A stretch of 64,000 nt of DNA from Cucumis sativus (GCF_000004075.3 NC_026657.2:30908408-30972407); one strand, 5' to 3'; positions 10,601 to 23,600 are shown, counted from the first letter of the stretch. Numbers and translations: made by a program. Notes: a model not told the origin generated them from the sequence alone.

Positions 10601-13496
10601 CTGGAAAAAGCTCTTCAGGATAACGCTTCATTATTTATGAAAATCGGTAAGTTAGTGTTATGGTGTACAGCTCGGCCATCTTTGCTACTAGCTGAAATTG
10701 GCTAATTTATTTTTCAATATTATAAAAATATAGGTAGAGAAGATAAACTGAATACGGAAAATCGAGCAGTGGTGGATAATTATCAGATAGAGCTTACGCA
10801 ACAAATTGGCTCTGTTTGCAATATTGTCTCAACGTCCTTGTCTCAACAGAATGAGCATCTTCAATGTGTTGAAAACATATGCCATTCGTTTTTAGACAAA
10901 CATGAAAAGGTATTATAAGGAAGTGTGTGTCCTGTCATATGTTTTTCACATATGGTAATCAACATTTTTTTTGTGTTGAATTGAACTTATCATCTTGACA
11001 TTTCTTATTTTGTTTTGTTGTCTGTAGGCAATAATGGACATGAAGAAAAAATTATCATCATCGAGAACATTATATATATCTCATATTGAGGCTTTGCAAA
11101 ATGTTGTTCGTTTGCACAAAGCCAGCTCAAATGCCACTTTGGAAGATATTTCCTCTTTGGCATCTTCTAGTGCAAAATCCATTGAAGAAGTAAGTAGATA
11201 GAAAATTGAAAATTATTCATTTTTATTCAGTGCTCTTTCATGATCGGTATATTGTAATGTAGTTTATAGTTATCCTTTTTATATAAAAAGTTACGGTGAA
11301 ATGACTTGCACTGAGTTGATATCTCTTGCAAATTAGTTTCTGACAACAGAGGCTGGTGAAGCATCTGCAATACTCGACAATCTTCAAAGTACTCTTTCAA
11401 CTCAATCGAAAGAAATGGCTCTTTTTGCAAGGGAATTGAGACAGGTTCTTCCTTCTCTTAATTGTTGGTTGGCTGTTTATTATTCCGTTGTGGATTTTTT
11501 TTACATAGTTCACGTCGTATTTTTTCAATTTCACAGTTTTCCCCTTTTTTTGTGAATTTCAAATCCAACAGAGATTTCATGTCACTATTGATCAAACGAA
11601 GGGTATTTCGGAATATATTGAAGAATTCCTCTCTAAGTTGACTGATGAATCAAAGAAATTGGGAAATCATGCAGCAGAGGCTGAAGAGATCCAGATGAAA
11701 AGCATTGCAGAATTTCAAAAAGTTTACGAGGTCGGGCATACTTTTGATTGATGACTTGAACAGGTCTTGGTTGAATTCTATCTAACGTTTTGTTTTTCCT
11801 TACAGGAGCAATCAAGAACTGATACGGAGAAGCTCATAGCTGATATGACCAATTTGGTATCTTGTCACATCCGTCGCCAAAAGGAACTGGTAAGTTAGTT
11901 ATGTGGAGGAGGCCCACTTATAGTGTGAATTTTCAGTTGGGAAATAGACTTTCGCTCAATGGTTTATGCAATAGGTCGATGCAAGGCTCATTGGTCTTCA
12001 AGAAACTGCCAGTGCAAACAAGACGTTTTTGGATGGATATATTTCCTCCATGGATGGTATGGCTACAGATGCAAAGCGCAAATGGCAGGTGTTTGCAACG
12101 CAGACCGATAGTGAGACAAGAGACAGTGCTGACTTCTCCGCTGCTAAACATTGTCGGATGGAGGATCTTCTGCAGCAATGGCGAGTTTTTTTAGTCTTTG
12201 CTATGACTTTGGGGATTATCCTTGTCCTGTTCTAATTTGATTTCGCCCACTTTCTTATGCTGCAGCGTCGGTACTACTGAATCGGCTCTCAAACAGTGGA
12301 ACAAAACACGAGAGTCTTTGACTGAGATGGGTACTAAGCATGTCTCTGATGTGGTGTCTGCTGTGAGGTTAGTCAATGACTAAATTTCGTAACCTGGATC
12401 TTTTCATGCTTTTAATTCTATCAGTGATGTAATTCTTCATTTTACTTCAAACAGAGGTGCTTGTGATAGTAATGAGCAACATGATGCCGAGTTTACTTCT
12501 GAGCGTTCTGCAGCGGAACAAGACATGATGACGAACATTGAAGATACTCTTCAACATGTTGATAGTGAGTCGATTATCTACTCGAAAGTCATTTTATTTG
12601 AAATCGTGATATTTATTCCAGTTGATGTATTACAATATTGAAACCTAAATTTGATGTCAAAGTTTTCCCTTGTGATAAGAATCCAGCTGTTTAAATCCTA
12701 TAATTGGCTAAATTGACTGACTCTGTAAGTTCTCAGTGGTATATTTCTTGTATTAATAATGTCATGTTTGTTTATGTCATCGTAGGCATTTCTAAACAAG
12801 AACGTGGTTCTATCTCTGGTATATTAGATGCTGTCAAAACTCATACAGAAACAATGGAAGCTTTCCGAACTGATCACTCTTGCCAAGTTTCTGCCATTGA
12901 AGAAAAAGCAAAAGAAACATTTCGGCAGCAATATGGGGTAAGTGGTTTGTTTTTATACACATTGAAAAGTATATGGTTACTTTAGTGAGAAGTTGAATGA
13001 ACACGAACACTCTTGCTGCTGACCTCTCTTATTTCAGCAATATTTAGGATATATTTAGATTGACTTTCTAGTTCGGTCCTTGTTGATTGTGAACGTTGAT
13101 CACCAAAATTAAGGAACCTGTTTAGAATCACTTTTAATCAACAAGAACCGAACTAGAACCATTTTGTTTTCTCGCTGTTGATGAGCTTTGAGACATTGTT
13201 TTGCCATGAAAAAATGTGTATTTCATGCTTATTATAGCTAGATTTTGATTGAGGGAGTAACTGCGTGCCAACTCTAATACAATTCCTTGAATGTTTAGGA
13301 CTATGAGCCAACCGGCAGCACCCCAATCCGATGTGAACCCGACGTCCCGAGCAAGAGTACTATCGAGTCACTGCGTGCCATGCCAATGGAAGCCCTTGTC
13401 GAGGAATTCAGGGAAAACAATTCATGTGAATTATTGAGTAATGGCAAAGAGAAACCATCACTTATACCGAGAGCGCCGCTTTTGGAGCGCAACTAA
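7675..13496 (+). CDS. KIN5C: Kinesin-5 motor protein (TKRP125 / KIN-5C type)
   Basis: Plus-end-directed tetrameric mitotic kinesin that cross-links and slides antiparallel microtubules in spindle, phragmoplast and cortical arrays. 23 exons: 7675-7733, 7854-7983, 8171-8329, 8407-8756, 8879-9017, 9098-9195, 9293-9449, 9704-9773, 9882-9958, 10084-10137, 10218-10298, 10373-10484, 10560-10646, 10734-10909, 11028-11189, 11337-11444, 11572-11730, 11806-11889, 11975-12180, 12266-12367, 12455-12564, 12786-12937, 13299-13496. They sum to 3030 nt, 1009 aa, the usual family length. The motor domain is N-terminal: P-loop GQTGTGKT (98-105), switch I SSRSH (232-236), switch II DLAGSE (265-270). A long coiled-coil-rich stalk follows. 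The last exon encodes the BimC box, with TGSTPIR around Thr952-Pro, the conserved Cdk site. The start [20 protein letters not shown] matches tobacco TKRP125 as I remember it. The intron after 12180 has a GC donor. Assignment to KIN-5C rather than KIN-5D rests on this N-terminus and the stalk wording. Confidence 0.95.
12181..12265 (+). other. GC-AG intron in KIN-5C
   Basis: Intron 19 begins GCGAGT and ends TGCAG. Only this boundary keeps the phase (TG|C) and restores the expected Cys-Val junction, as in the family motif that reads Q-K-C-V in tobacco. Any downstream GT donor tried leads to a stop in the next exon. GC-AG introns are a known minor class in plants and often show regulated splicing. 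Confidence 0.75.
13066..13158. repeat. Near-perfect 23-bp inverted repeat in KIN-5C last intron
   Basis: The arm at 13066-13088 (core CTAGTTCGGTCCTTGTTGAT) and the arm at 13136-13158 are reverse complements with one mismatch in 23, separated by 47 nt. The whole lies within the 361-nt final intron. It could be a MITE remnant or a transcribed hairpin. No clear target duplication flanks it. Confidence 0.75.
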
Positions 13497-13891
13497 TTAA
13501 GAAAAAAAGCAGCAGCAAAATTTGGTGGGAAGTTGAACCTGTATCTGTGTAATATTAACTGTTGTTGTTATTAGTAGATATACACAGCGAAAAGGTTGGA
13601 TGGAAGGGTAAGTTTGGGTCAAGAATGAATAAATCTTTTCTTGAGATTTACTTAAAGTAATTGGGGTTTTGGTGATGGAATGAATGTCAGTGTATATTAA
13701 GCAGAAATGTCCTCCATTTTTATATTTTTTATTTTCAGAAATACAGGATTTGATGTGTAGCGAAGGGGAGATTCTTGATTTAAAAGAAAATAGTGTTGCC
13801 TTTCTTCTGCTTTTCTTTTTGCCTATATCCTTACTTTTGTTGGGTTTAACTGTCATGGTTAGACCTTAGGATTATGTTTACAACCTGGGCC

Positions 13892-13940
13892 AAGTTTGAG
13901 TACTTTTTAGATCGGGCGAAGTTTGAGTACTTTTTAGATC
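13892..13940. repeat. 22-bp direct repeat, offset 27
   Basis: The unit AAGTTTGAGTACTTTTTAGA plus two bases occurs at 13892-13913 and 13919-13940 with identical sequence. Confidence 0.85.
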
Positions 13941-14021
13941 TAACCAAATTGTTCAGTGGTATATTTCTTCAACCTAAATAACTTTTTAATTAATAAAAAC
14001 TTAATCATCCAACCATGAAGT

Positions 14022-14068
14022 ATTGGGATTGAGTTTGTCGTTTTTATTGGGATTGAGTTTGTCGTTTT
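14022..14068. repeat. 23-bp tandem direct repeat, offset 24
   Basis: The unit ATTGGGATTGAGTTTGTCGT plus three bases occurs at 14022-14044 and 14046-14068. It lies about 80 bp from the preceding direct repeat and is unrelated to it in sequence. Confidence 0.85.
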
Positions 14069-14971
14069 GATTAGTTTAAACTTTTATCTTTAAATTAAGT
14101 AAAATGTTAGCATGAAATTTTTTTATTTAATTATTTTATATATTGAATTGAGAGTAATAACTTGATCCTTTTGAAGTCTATTAATATATGTATATATAAT
14201 AATATCATGAGTAGAAATTTTTTTTAAAAAAATTAAAAATAAGCTTAAGTTGGTGTCTATTAACCAACCAGATTTATAAGATTTTTATTTTTTCTTGAAT
14301 CCAACCCAAATGAGTTAATAACTTAAATAAAATCAAACCAGGGTGGATTCATTGAATTTTCCAGGTGATAGATTTTTCTGAACACACATTGTTCATAATA
14401 CATTTCTTGAAAAGCTTTTGTGATTTTGTATTTTGAACCGTCAAAAGCTTCATACCATTGCGTTTTTAGTAATATAATTGTGACCATATCACTAACTCTT
14501 ATGTGAGATTAGATAGCTTTGACAACAATTCTTTCTCAGTACCCTTCAGCTTCTCCTCTAGTAGTCATTAGTCATTTTCTTCTCCAAGTTCTTATTCAAA
14601 TCAATTCCTTTTATTGGAGCACACTACCAATTGAATTAATTTCAACCACGAACCACATTATAACTACATTATTTGAAGTTCATTTCCTCCCGTTTTTGAC
14701 ACCTTGAAGATTCTATCGACACGATTGAGTTAGTTGATACGAAATATATACAACAAATGCTCGATATGTGTTAACATTTATATGGAGTTTGGACCTAAAT
14801 CTCATGATTTAGGTGTAGTATATTTCGTTGCATTCTCAATAAAAAAATTTAAGCAAATTTGGAAAAGCTACGAGAAGATTCGAACTTAATTTGTGCTCGA
14901 GACAGCAATGTGGTTTTGAAAATTAGTTAGCCGTTACAATTTTTCCAATTAACGTCATAATTCTGTTTCAC

Positions 14972-16846
14972 ATGCTCAAATCTAAATGCCACCACATCTT
15001 CATCAACTACGGAAAGCTTCGATTTTCCTCGGCTTCTCTTTCCTGGCAATTTGACGTGAATTGCAACTCCAATGAACCAACCCCATGTTCCCAAGAATCT
15101 GAATGTTCTCACGTTCTCCATTATGACACAAAACGCTTTAGAAGTTCTTTGTTGAGTTGCAGAAATCTCTTTCAAGTTAGGCAGGTTCATGCTCAGATTG
15201 CTACCAATGGCGCATTCAGAAACCTCGCCGTTGCCAATAAACTTCTTTACATGTATGTCGAACGTGGTGCCTTGGAGGATGCTCAGGAACTGTTCGACGG
15301 AATGTCTAAGAGGCACCCATATAGCTGGAGTGTAATAGTTGGTGGGTATGCCAAAGTTGGGAATTTCTTTTCTTGTTTTTGGATGTTTAGGGAGCTTCTT
15401 CGTTCTGGGGCGCCGTTAGATGATTATAGTGCGCCAGTTGTTATAAGGGCTTGCAGGGATTTGAAGGACCTGAAATGTGGTAGGCTTATTCACTGTATCA
15501 CTTTGAAATGTGGGTTAGATTATGGTCACTTTGTTTGTGCGACCCTTGTTGATATGTATGCTAGATGTAAAGTGGTCGAGGATGCTCACCAAATTTTTGT
15601 TAAAATGTGGAAGAGAGACCTTGCGACATGGACGGTGATGATTGGCGCCTTGGCCGAATCTGGAGTTCCTGTTGAGTCATTGGTTTTCTTTGATAGAATG
15701 AGGAATCAAGGTATTGTCCCTGACAAGGTGGCCTTGGTAACTGTTGTTTATGCTTGTGCAAAGTTGGGGGCCATGAATAAGGCGAAGGCAATTCATGCCT
15801 ACATTAATGGAACCGGATATTCTTTGGATGTAATTTTAGGAACAGCAATGATCGATATGTATGCGAAATGTGGGAGTGTTGAATCTGCGAGGTGGATTTT
15901 TGATCGGATGCAAGTGAGGAACGTGATTACATGGAGTGCCATGATTGCAGCCTATGGATATCATGGACAAGGTGAGAAAGCGCTTGAGTTATTCCCAATG
16001 ATGTTACGCAGCGGAATATTGCCAAATAGGATCACCTTTGTCTCGTTGTTGTATGCTTGTAGTCATGCCGGTCTTATTGAAGAGGGCCAGAGATTTTTTT
16101 CCTCAATGTGGGACGAGTATGGTGTAACACCGGATGTTAAACACTATACGTGTATGGTTGATCTCTTGGGTCGAGCAGGGAGGTTGGATGAGGCCTTAGA
16201 AATGATAGAAGGCATGCCAGTTGAGAAAGATGAGGTACTATGGGGAGCATTGCTGGGGGCATGTCGGATTCACCGACATTTAGATTTGGCCGAGAGGGTG
16301 GCGAGGTCTCTTCTTAAGCTACAGTCACAGAAGCCAGGGCATTACGTTTTGCTTTCGAACATATATGCAAATGCTGGCAAGTGGGAGGATATGGCAAAAA
16401 CAAGAGATCTGATGACTAAGGGTGGACTAAGGAAGATTCCTGGAAGGACATGGATTGAGGTGGGCGAAAAACTCTATCAATTCGGTGTTGGAGATAAAAC
16501 ACATCCCAGGTCAAATGAGATCTACAAGATGCTGAAACGATTAGGTGAGAAGCTCGAGGTAGCTGGCTATCACCCCGACACAAATGATGTGCTGTATGAT
16601 GTTGATGAGGAAGTAAAGCAAGGACTTCTTTATTCACACAGTGAGAAGTTGGCAATTGCATTTGGGTTATTAGTCTTACCTCAAGGCCATCCTATAAGGA
16701 TTACAAAGAATCTTAGAGTTTGCGGTGACTGCCATACATTTTGCAAGTTTGTATCATTGATTGAACAGAAAACAATAATAGTACGCGATGCCAAACGTTT
16801 TCACCACTTCAAGGAAGGGGTTTGCTCATGCAGAGACTATTGGTAA
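14972..16846 (+). CDS. DYW-type pentatricopeptide repeat protein, intronless
   Basis: Single-exon 624-aa PLS-class PPR protein. Such proteins act in mitochondria or plastids, where the PPR array binds RNA and the DYW domain deaminates a target cytidine to uridine (C-to-U editing). The N-terminus is basic and Ser-rich with few acids (MLKSKCHHIFINYGKLRFSS), as in an organelle transit peptide. Tandem PPR repeats, with phrases such as NVITWSAMIAAYGYHGQGEK, fill roughly residues 70-450. E/E+ motifs follow (GLRKIPGRTWIEVG). The DYW domain runs from about 532 to the end, with the catalytic HSE (556-558), CGDCH zinc ligands (584-588), CSC and the terminal DYW triplet (622-624). All deaminase residues are present, so it looks active. 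The start is the first ATG of the open frame. I do not assign an Arabidopsis orthologue or editing site. Confidence 0.95.
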   Translation: MLKSKCHHIFINYGKLRFSSASLSWQFDVNCNSNEPTPCSQESECSHVLHYDTKRFRSSLLSCRNLFQVRQVHAQIATNGAFRNLAVANKLLYMYVERGALEDAQELFDGMSKRHPYSWSVIVGGYAKVGNFFSCFWMFRELLRSGAPLDDYSAPVVIRACRDLKDLKCGRLIHCITLKCGLDYGHFVCATLVDMYARCKVVEDAHQIFVKMWKRDLATWTVMIGALAESGVPVESLVFFDRMRNQGIVPDKVALVTVVYACAKLGAMNKAKAIHAYINGTGYSLDVILGTAMIDMYAKCGSVESARWIFDRMQVRNVITWSAMIAAYGYHGQGEKALELFPMMLRSGILPNRITFVSLLYACSHAGLIEEGQRFFSSMWDEYGVTPDVKHYTCMVDLLGRAGRLDEALEMIEGMPVEKDEVLWGALLGACRIHRHLDLAERVARSLLKLQSQKPGHYVLLSNIYANAGKWEDMAKTRDLMTKGGLRKIPGRTWIEVGEKLYQFGVGDKTHPRSNEIYKMLKRLGEKLEVAGYHPDTNDVLYDVDEEVKQGLLYSHSEKLAIAFGLLVLPQGHPIRITKNLRVCGDCHTFCKFVSLIEQKTIIVRDAKRFHHFKEGVCSCRDYW

Positions 16847-16849
16847 TTT

Positions 16850-19800
16850 GTTGCTTCTACCTCGTCGAAAGTCACTTTATTCTGTTGTTTGTATTACAGT
16901 TCATCGATAAAGAAAATGATTATAAATCTAGTTCCAATCTAACTAATAGTTGTTTGACATTAAGGAATGTGCTGAATATTGATCGCTAACCTATGAATTT
17001 AGAATTCGAACAAAATTATATAAAAAAAATCGTTCTTTTCATGAAAGGTATCTTTTATAACTAATCCTAAGTACTGAACCTTTGAGCTTGATAGTTTTCT
17101 TAGAAATGCTAAACACATATGGTAGGATAACCTATAGAGATGATTAACAACTTCCAGAGTTGGCTTTTTGAATCCCAATTCTTTCATCTCTTATTGAAAA
17201 TTTCTCCATTAGCTTATTCAAAACAGAACCAATGAGCTGAATGAATCCATTTTCTTTTTATTGGAAGGACAGTTTTAGGACCGTGTTTGCTAGCCATTGT
17301 CTTTAGGGAGAAGGTTTTGTCAACCCATGAAATTAGATCCAAGATATATCCCAAAATGAAAAACCTTTGATTCCGTTTAATGTCAATTCAATCCATACTG
17401 ATATGAAGTTGCATTATCTATTTATTAAAGAAGATGCAGAGATTAAAACAAAGACACCAGAACAACAAAAGCTTAAATGCTACCCTCCTAGATTCGATTT
17501 GTTAGGATTGGTGGAAGGAGCTTCCAAAGCAACACTTATTCAACTTCAAGAGTAATGTTAGGAGTGACCATCAGTTGGTCGACGTTGATTTTAGGGTGAT
17601 CATCCAACAGTCGATTATATGAATCACATATGGAACCACTTTCTGAATTCTTGGATTTTTGGTATTGAAGTAGAGAAAAGAAGAGGAGGGAGAGTAAGAG
17701 TTGGTGCTAAGGCAGGTGGGAGGTAAGACATGGGTGAGGGGAGAGGAGATTTTTGTTTTAGTTTTCCTCTTCCTTTTACAATTTGTCACAATTTGAAAGG
17801 AATATTTGCATGATTTAGTGGAATTTCTTTTAGATTGATAAACTAATTGATAATCAAATTTATTCATAAACTATAAAGAGTAACTCGTTACATAATCAAA
17901 ATTGATACATAATCTTCGTGAAATTGTTTATGAAAGAGACTTTAATTTGTTACAAGTTATAAAATACTTATCTATGCATCTTTGTTTATCTAACCCATTC
18001 TTTTCGACTCATTTCTTCTCATCTATTGTTTTTTTCCTACTATTCTCGCTTATTATTTTCTCCCTTGTCAAATCACTAATAATATGATTTCTAGAATTTG
18101 AAAAATTCTTTCAAGTCTTCCTGTTTCAAAAGTCTCAATTTAATCATGGCAAGTGATGAAATTTCACCTAAATGAGTATATCTAAATTGATTTAGTATTT
18201 TAATCTATCAACTTCGAACAAGTTGAAAGTTCGATTCCTTCATCCCATGTATCATAAAAAAAAAAAAAGTCATTTACGTTTAGCACATGTAGTATATATG
18301 TTAAGACAATTAGTTATTATCTCTTATTTAGTTGACTCTCACTAATTAAATTGGTGTTATAGTTTATTTAGAAAGTATGAAAGACTTTTTTAATGCTTGA
18401 AGAAGTATTTTTAAGCAGCTGAAAAATCATTTCAAACCCAATTTAATAGAAAATCAAAATTGTTGAATCATCAAACCTACAGCTAATACACTTCAAACTT
18501 CAACTCAAACCTTTGAGGTAATGCTTTTACCTTTACACCTAACTTAAAAACAGAGTACATTTAAAGTAAATACAAAACAATACTTCATATATTTATTTTT
18601 TCTCTGCCAAACACATTGTTTTCTCAATGAATAAGACAACATTATTTTTATTTCTAAAACTAGAAACATTATATTTTGAGAGAGGCTTCTAAATCCAACA
18701 TTTAAACCTAATGTCAATGATGCTAATAAAACTCAATATGTCATATTACAAAAAGAATTTAGTGGAGAAAATAGTAGCCACATGGTTCCTCCACTATTTA
18801 GTGGTTTCAAATTTGGTAGAAAGGAAGAATTAATGAAAAATTAAAAAGAAAAGAAAACTTGCATATAACTTAATTGCTTAGGACATTAATAATTTTGTCA
18901 TTAGTTTTGTTCATAAATTTAATTAAAATAATTGAGATGAAAAGAGATGAAAAGAGATTAAAATGTACTTCATTTCCTAATATAGATTCTAAAATTTTTA
19001 ACATTACCAAAATTAACCTAACGATAGCGATCCGATTTTTGGATTATTTAGACTATTTAAAAACTTAACTATGGAGTAAAACAAATTTTCATATAACATA
19101 AAGTTATAAATATTAAAAGTAATAACTTTTGATGATCAAATAAAATTAAAAGTACTTGAAAACCTATGAAAGATAATGTGTAAGCATAACCATTGACATA
19201 AACATGCATCCTCGTCACCCACCATGTATATCATTGTCATGCCTTCAAAAATTAAAATAGATGTGGAGCATTAAAATACTTTTGTAATTGAAAATATATA
19301 TACATATTCAAATGTATTTTGAAATATGTAATTATTCATATCTTGACTAATAAGACTGTTTAGTATTTTTGTGGGGCACGTTTTGTGCCTATTCACCTAT
19401 TTAGTATAACACTTTTTGGTGGCTAAATTGCACTAACTTTTTTAGTATTATTTAGATACTAAAGTTGAAAAGATAGAAGTTTAAACGACAATTAATAAAA
19501 TGTATATATATAAACTTTATTATATTTATAAATATGTTTTTGTTGGGGGGTAAGGTTTGAAGGTAAGAGCAGTAGGTTGGTGTGTTACTTTTGTAAGGGT
19601 AATTAAATGAAAGGAAAGGTAAGGCACTATCTCATTTAGTCTTTTCAAAGAGGTTTTAAAATAAACTAACAAACAATGGGCATTGGACACAATGACCCAA
19701 CTTAAAAAGAAAGGAATATATGAGTGGCTGTTTGTCATTGGTGGGCAAACCAAAGCTCCCTTTTACTCTGCCCAATTTGCCACCTTTCACTTTTATATAC

Positions 19801-22800
19801 ACCAATATTATTTTTCATCATCACATCATTTAATTTGGCATTGGTTTTGGCTTTTGTTTGTGGTGCTTTGTTACAAAATGCCACCATTTATTTGGAGAAG
19901 TACTAACCTTTGCCAATTGTCAACCTGTTTTTTGTAGTTGGGTTGGGAAAGTTTGAGCTTTTGGTTTGCAAGAATTAGAAATATGCTTTAAAATAGGACA
20001 ATGTGTTCTTTAGGCGTGCTTATAACATTGTGTTTCTCTTATGTTCAATTTTGTGAAAGTAGCATTTACTTCTTTGTTTCTTTATTTTATAGCTATTTTA
20101 TTTTTTTATTTTCGTTATTTTTGTCGAATCCCATATCTAAAATTATGGTACGAAGTTTAAGAGTATTATTTTATAAATGTTAAGGACAACGATCATTCAA
20201 ATGTCTTTATGATAATTGTATATAAAATTTTACTTTAAGCATAAATTCTCGTAACTTTGGTTTTTTTATTTCACCGAAAAGATCATACCATTGGAGAGAT
20301 CTTAAATTTATCTACTCATGAGTAACCACTTTAACAAGGTAAAGTTCTTTTCACTAAAGCACGTTCCTTGTCCAATTAACCATGAACACAATGACTAGGA
20401 TCATGGGACATCAAATAGGCTAAGTGTGAGACACGTGACTCTAATATCATTTGTTAAAGACAACAATCATCCAAATATCTTTCAAATGGGTATGAGGTTA
20501 ATTACGAACATTAACAACATACTTTCTCTTGTGACTTTATTTTCGATTTCATCAAAAAAAATCTCATATTATTGAAGATAATTGTTCTCATTTATATACT
20601 ACGTAGTACAATGTTTTTTCTTTTCTTGTTTAGACAACGTGAAACTTTGGCCTAGAAAAAACGATCCTTGAACGTTCAAAAACTATATACAATCATTCAA
20701 CACTTAAAAGATTTAGTTTGCAAAATGACCTAAACAATTAACTTTTATCATTAATTTTTCATTAATCATTAACCGAACATTTTTCAAAAGTTCTTTTTAA
20801 ATTAGACAACACATTACACATACCTATATTTGTAGCCTATATGGGTATTCAAAAAAAGTATGAACAATATTACACAATACACCTCACGTAAAAGTATATA
20901 TGAATAATTGAACAAACGATTTTCTATTTACTCAATCAAATGCCAAAACATAGGATTTAGACTCATATATTCCTTTCACCCAAAATACCCTATCTATCTT
21001 TAGACCTTATATTAATTTAATTATTTTTAGTTAAAAAATATTCTTTAATATTTGTTTTATTAACTTAACTTCTAGAAATTAATTAATAATACACACCTTA
21101 ACTATTTCAAATATTCATATATTAAATATTTAATATATCTATACTTATCACACATTTGATTTTTTTCATATCACATAGTGTAATTGAAGAATCATAAAGT
21201 TTTTTTTTTTTTTTTCATTTTTTAATCATTTGTAGTTTCAAATGTATTAAAGAAATTAGTCAAAAGAGAAGCATAAAATGTCAGAAAAATGGGGTTTAGC
21301 AAAGCATGGAGAAGAGAATTATAAATTAGGGCAAGTTGAGAGAATCTCCAAAGCAATTTGAGAATCTTACAATTATAATAATGGTATAAATTTAAAAAAA
21401 AAAAGTTTTTGTTTTATGCAAATATTAATATTTTGTTACATTACAATTTTTGTTTCTCATAATTAATCTAATAGCTTCAATACAACTTTGAAGCTTTTAA
21501 TGTTCTCTCTCTCTATCCTTCTTCCCGTGCATAGCTTTTCTTTATTTTTTCTGTAATAGGTCTTAGAACTTTAATAGTAAATGGACAAATATATTTACAG
21601 GATTATATACCGAGTTGATTTTAGATATGCCCTTTGTTTAAACATTTAGTTGTACATGGTGAGTAAATTCAACCTCTAACTTCGATTACGATAGTTGAAA
21701 TGAGTATGTTTTAGCTTTAAAGCTATTTTGATTATACCAAATTAAAATTTTCTAGTGGACATAATGATGATTTTTTCTTAATTTAAAAAATATGTTGGAT
21801 TAGTCCATAGCTTTTCCAAAATAACTTCCAGTACTGTAGTCCTTTTAAAGAAAGAGAATGTAAGATAAACAATTCTTCATTATATTAATCAAATGCCATA
21901 AAGTTTTAAAAATGGTTAAAGTAACTTTTTTTTCATACTTAGAACTACTTTTAACCAAACTTGAATTATTTAAAATGGTTATAATGTTTGAGTTTATAAC
22001 AAAAAAAAAAAGAAAAAGAAAAAGAAAAATTAAATTAGTGATTAAAGTCACTATTCATTAACATGATAAACAAATAGTTTTAACCATTCTCACATCAATT
22101 TGCAAAAAAATTAGAACAAATTTACTCAATGCTTTTATTTAAAATCTTACGTTTTCCGTTTTTATTAATTTATTTTAATTATCTAGTAACATTATCAGAT
22201 TAGTTTTCTCAAGAAGGAGAGAACCATTGAAATTAGAAAATTATTGAGACGAAATCATACATGAAAGGTATCAATAGAAAGCTTAATTGTATGTGTAAGA
22301 AACTACTAATTTAAAATATTGTTAAAGGATTATTTGGTCAATAAAATATATATTAGGTTTTTTTAAAATGTAATTAATTTATATACGATTAAGATAATAT
22401 TAAAAAGGATTATTGGAATACACTTATTTGTGACAAAAGATTTATATTTTCTTTCCATTCTAAAAATTTAGGGTTGGAAAACTAGAAAAAAAAAGGTATA
22501 ATCTCTTAAATTATTTTATATAATTTTTTATTCATCATAAATTAACGAGAATATATAATTCAAAATATTTAAATGTAATAATGATAAAACGTTATCAATT
22601 TTCTACTAATATGAAATGTATGTTATTTTATGCCGTTCATTATTCATTTGACGTTATTACTAATTAAACTAAAGATAACGATGAAAATAATTTATGTTGT
22701 TTGAACGTTTAAAAAGAACTTTATTTTCACTAAAAAACAGACAAAATATTAACAAGAGACAATATCTTATTTAATCAAGCTAAATTAATTAATTAATTAT

Positions 22801-23600
22801 AGTTTTTAACCCTAGTGAAAAAGTAACTTGCTAAATTGCAAAATTAATAGTAACAATAAATTCAAAAATTCAAAAATTTGATTACACACCTGCAGTTTCC
22901 TTTAATTTTTCTTTCAACTTTTACCAATATTCATCTTCTTTTAAAAGAAGAAATATTGCTATTTCCACCTTTTTGAATTTCAATATATGATCATCTAGTT
23001 ACCACATTATTTTAAGTCTTCATTTTTCATTTAACTTTAATTTCTATTATAACTCATATATTTGTCGTCCTATATTGTGTATAGTTAGTTGTGTGAAGTT
23101 TATGATCAAAGGTCAAAACTTAATAAAGCCAAAAGTGAGAAAGTGTATGGATATATTGTTTTCATCCAGCCAAAAATAAATAAATAACAATATATGCATG
23201 AACAAGTTTAAGCAATTAAAACATCTCATATTTATCTTTTGGAAAAAAAATCAATTTATTTCCAATTTTGAGGTTTATATCAATATAAATAAATATATGA
23301 AAATTTTAGGAGTTAAAAAATGTTTCAAATCTTCATTTTCGAATTTGGAAAAAGTTAATTTTTAAAAATAGAAATAATTTTCACATATTTGTAATAGTAG
23401 GAATGAAAATGTAAATTAAAATACACAAATCTTGACTTGGTAACCATAATTAAATTATTAAACAGGTGTCACACAGATAATAAAAAAGCCTTATCAATTT
23501 AATTGTTTATTAATTAAACAATGGGAGATTACATTAACAAATTTATCCTATTTTTTAGAGCAGTTCTTTTTAAATATAAATAAATAAATAACTTAACCCT
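16850..23600. other. Long AT-rich intergenic region
   Basis: No supportable gene. Open frames here are under about 100 codons and of low complexity. 19640-19950 is somewhat less AT-biased and has a TATATA stretch near 19795, but no convincing reading frame follows. Degenerate direct repeats lie at 20179-20322 and 20453-20607. Poly-T and poly-A runs occur near 21200 and 22005. Confidence 0.65.
20179..20607. repeat. Degenerate direct repeat pair of about 150 bp
   Basis: Copy 1 (about 20179-20322) and copy 2 (about 20453-20607) open with GTTAAGGACAACGATCAT and GTTAAAGACAACAATCAT. They continue with alignable blocks, including a matching segment ending in TTTCACC/TTTCATC and then a purine-rich ATCATA/TCTCATA stretch. 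The copies are diverged and about 274 bp apart. They may be an old tandem duplication or parts of an unidentified repeat family. Confidence 0.45.

Larger units (their letters stand above)
13497..14930. other. Intergenic: KIN-5C 3' flank and spacer before PPR gene
   Basis: The first few hundred bases are probably KIN-5C 3' untranslated sequence. The rest is AT-rich with no supportable gene. Two separate short tandem duplications lie at 13892-13940 and 14022-14068. Confidence 0.6.

Noticed and set aside
17367-17555. Short frame with a phrase loosely like a retroelement RNase H region
   Set aside because: Only a handful of residues match, with no flanking domain or LTR. This is below what chance could give.
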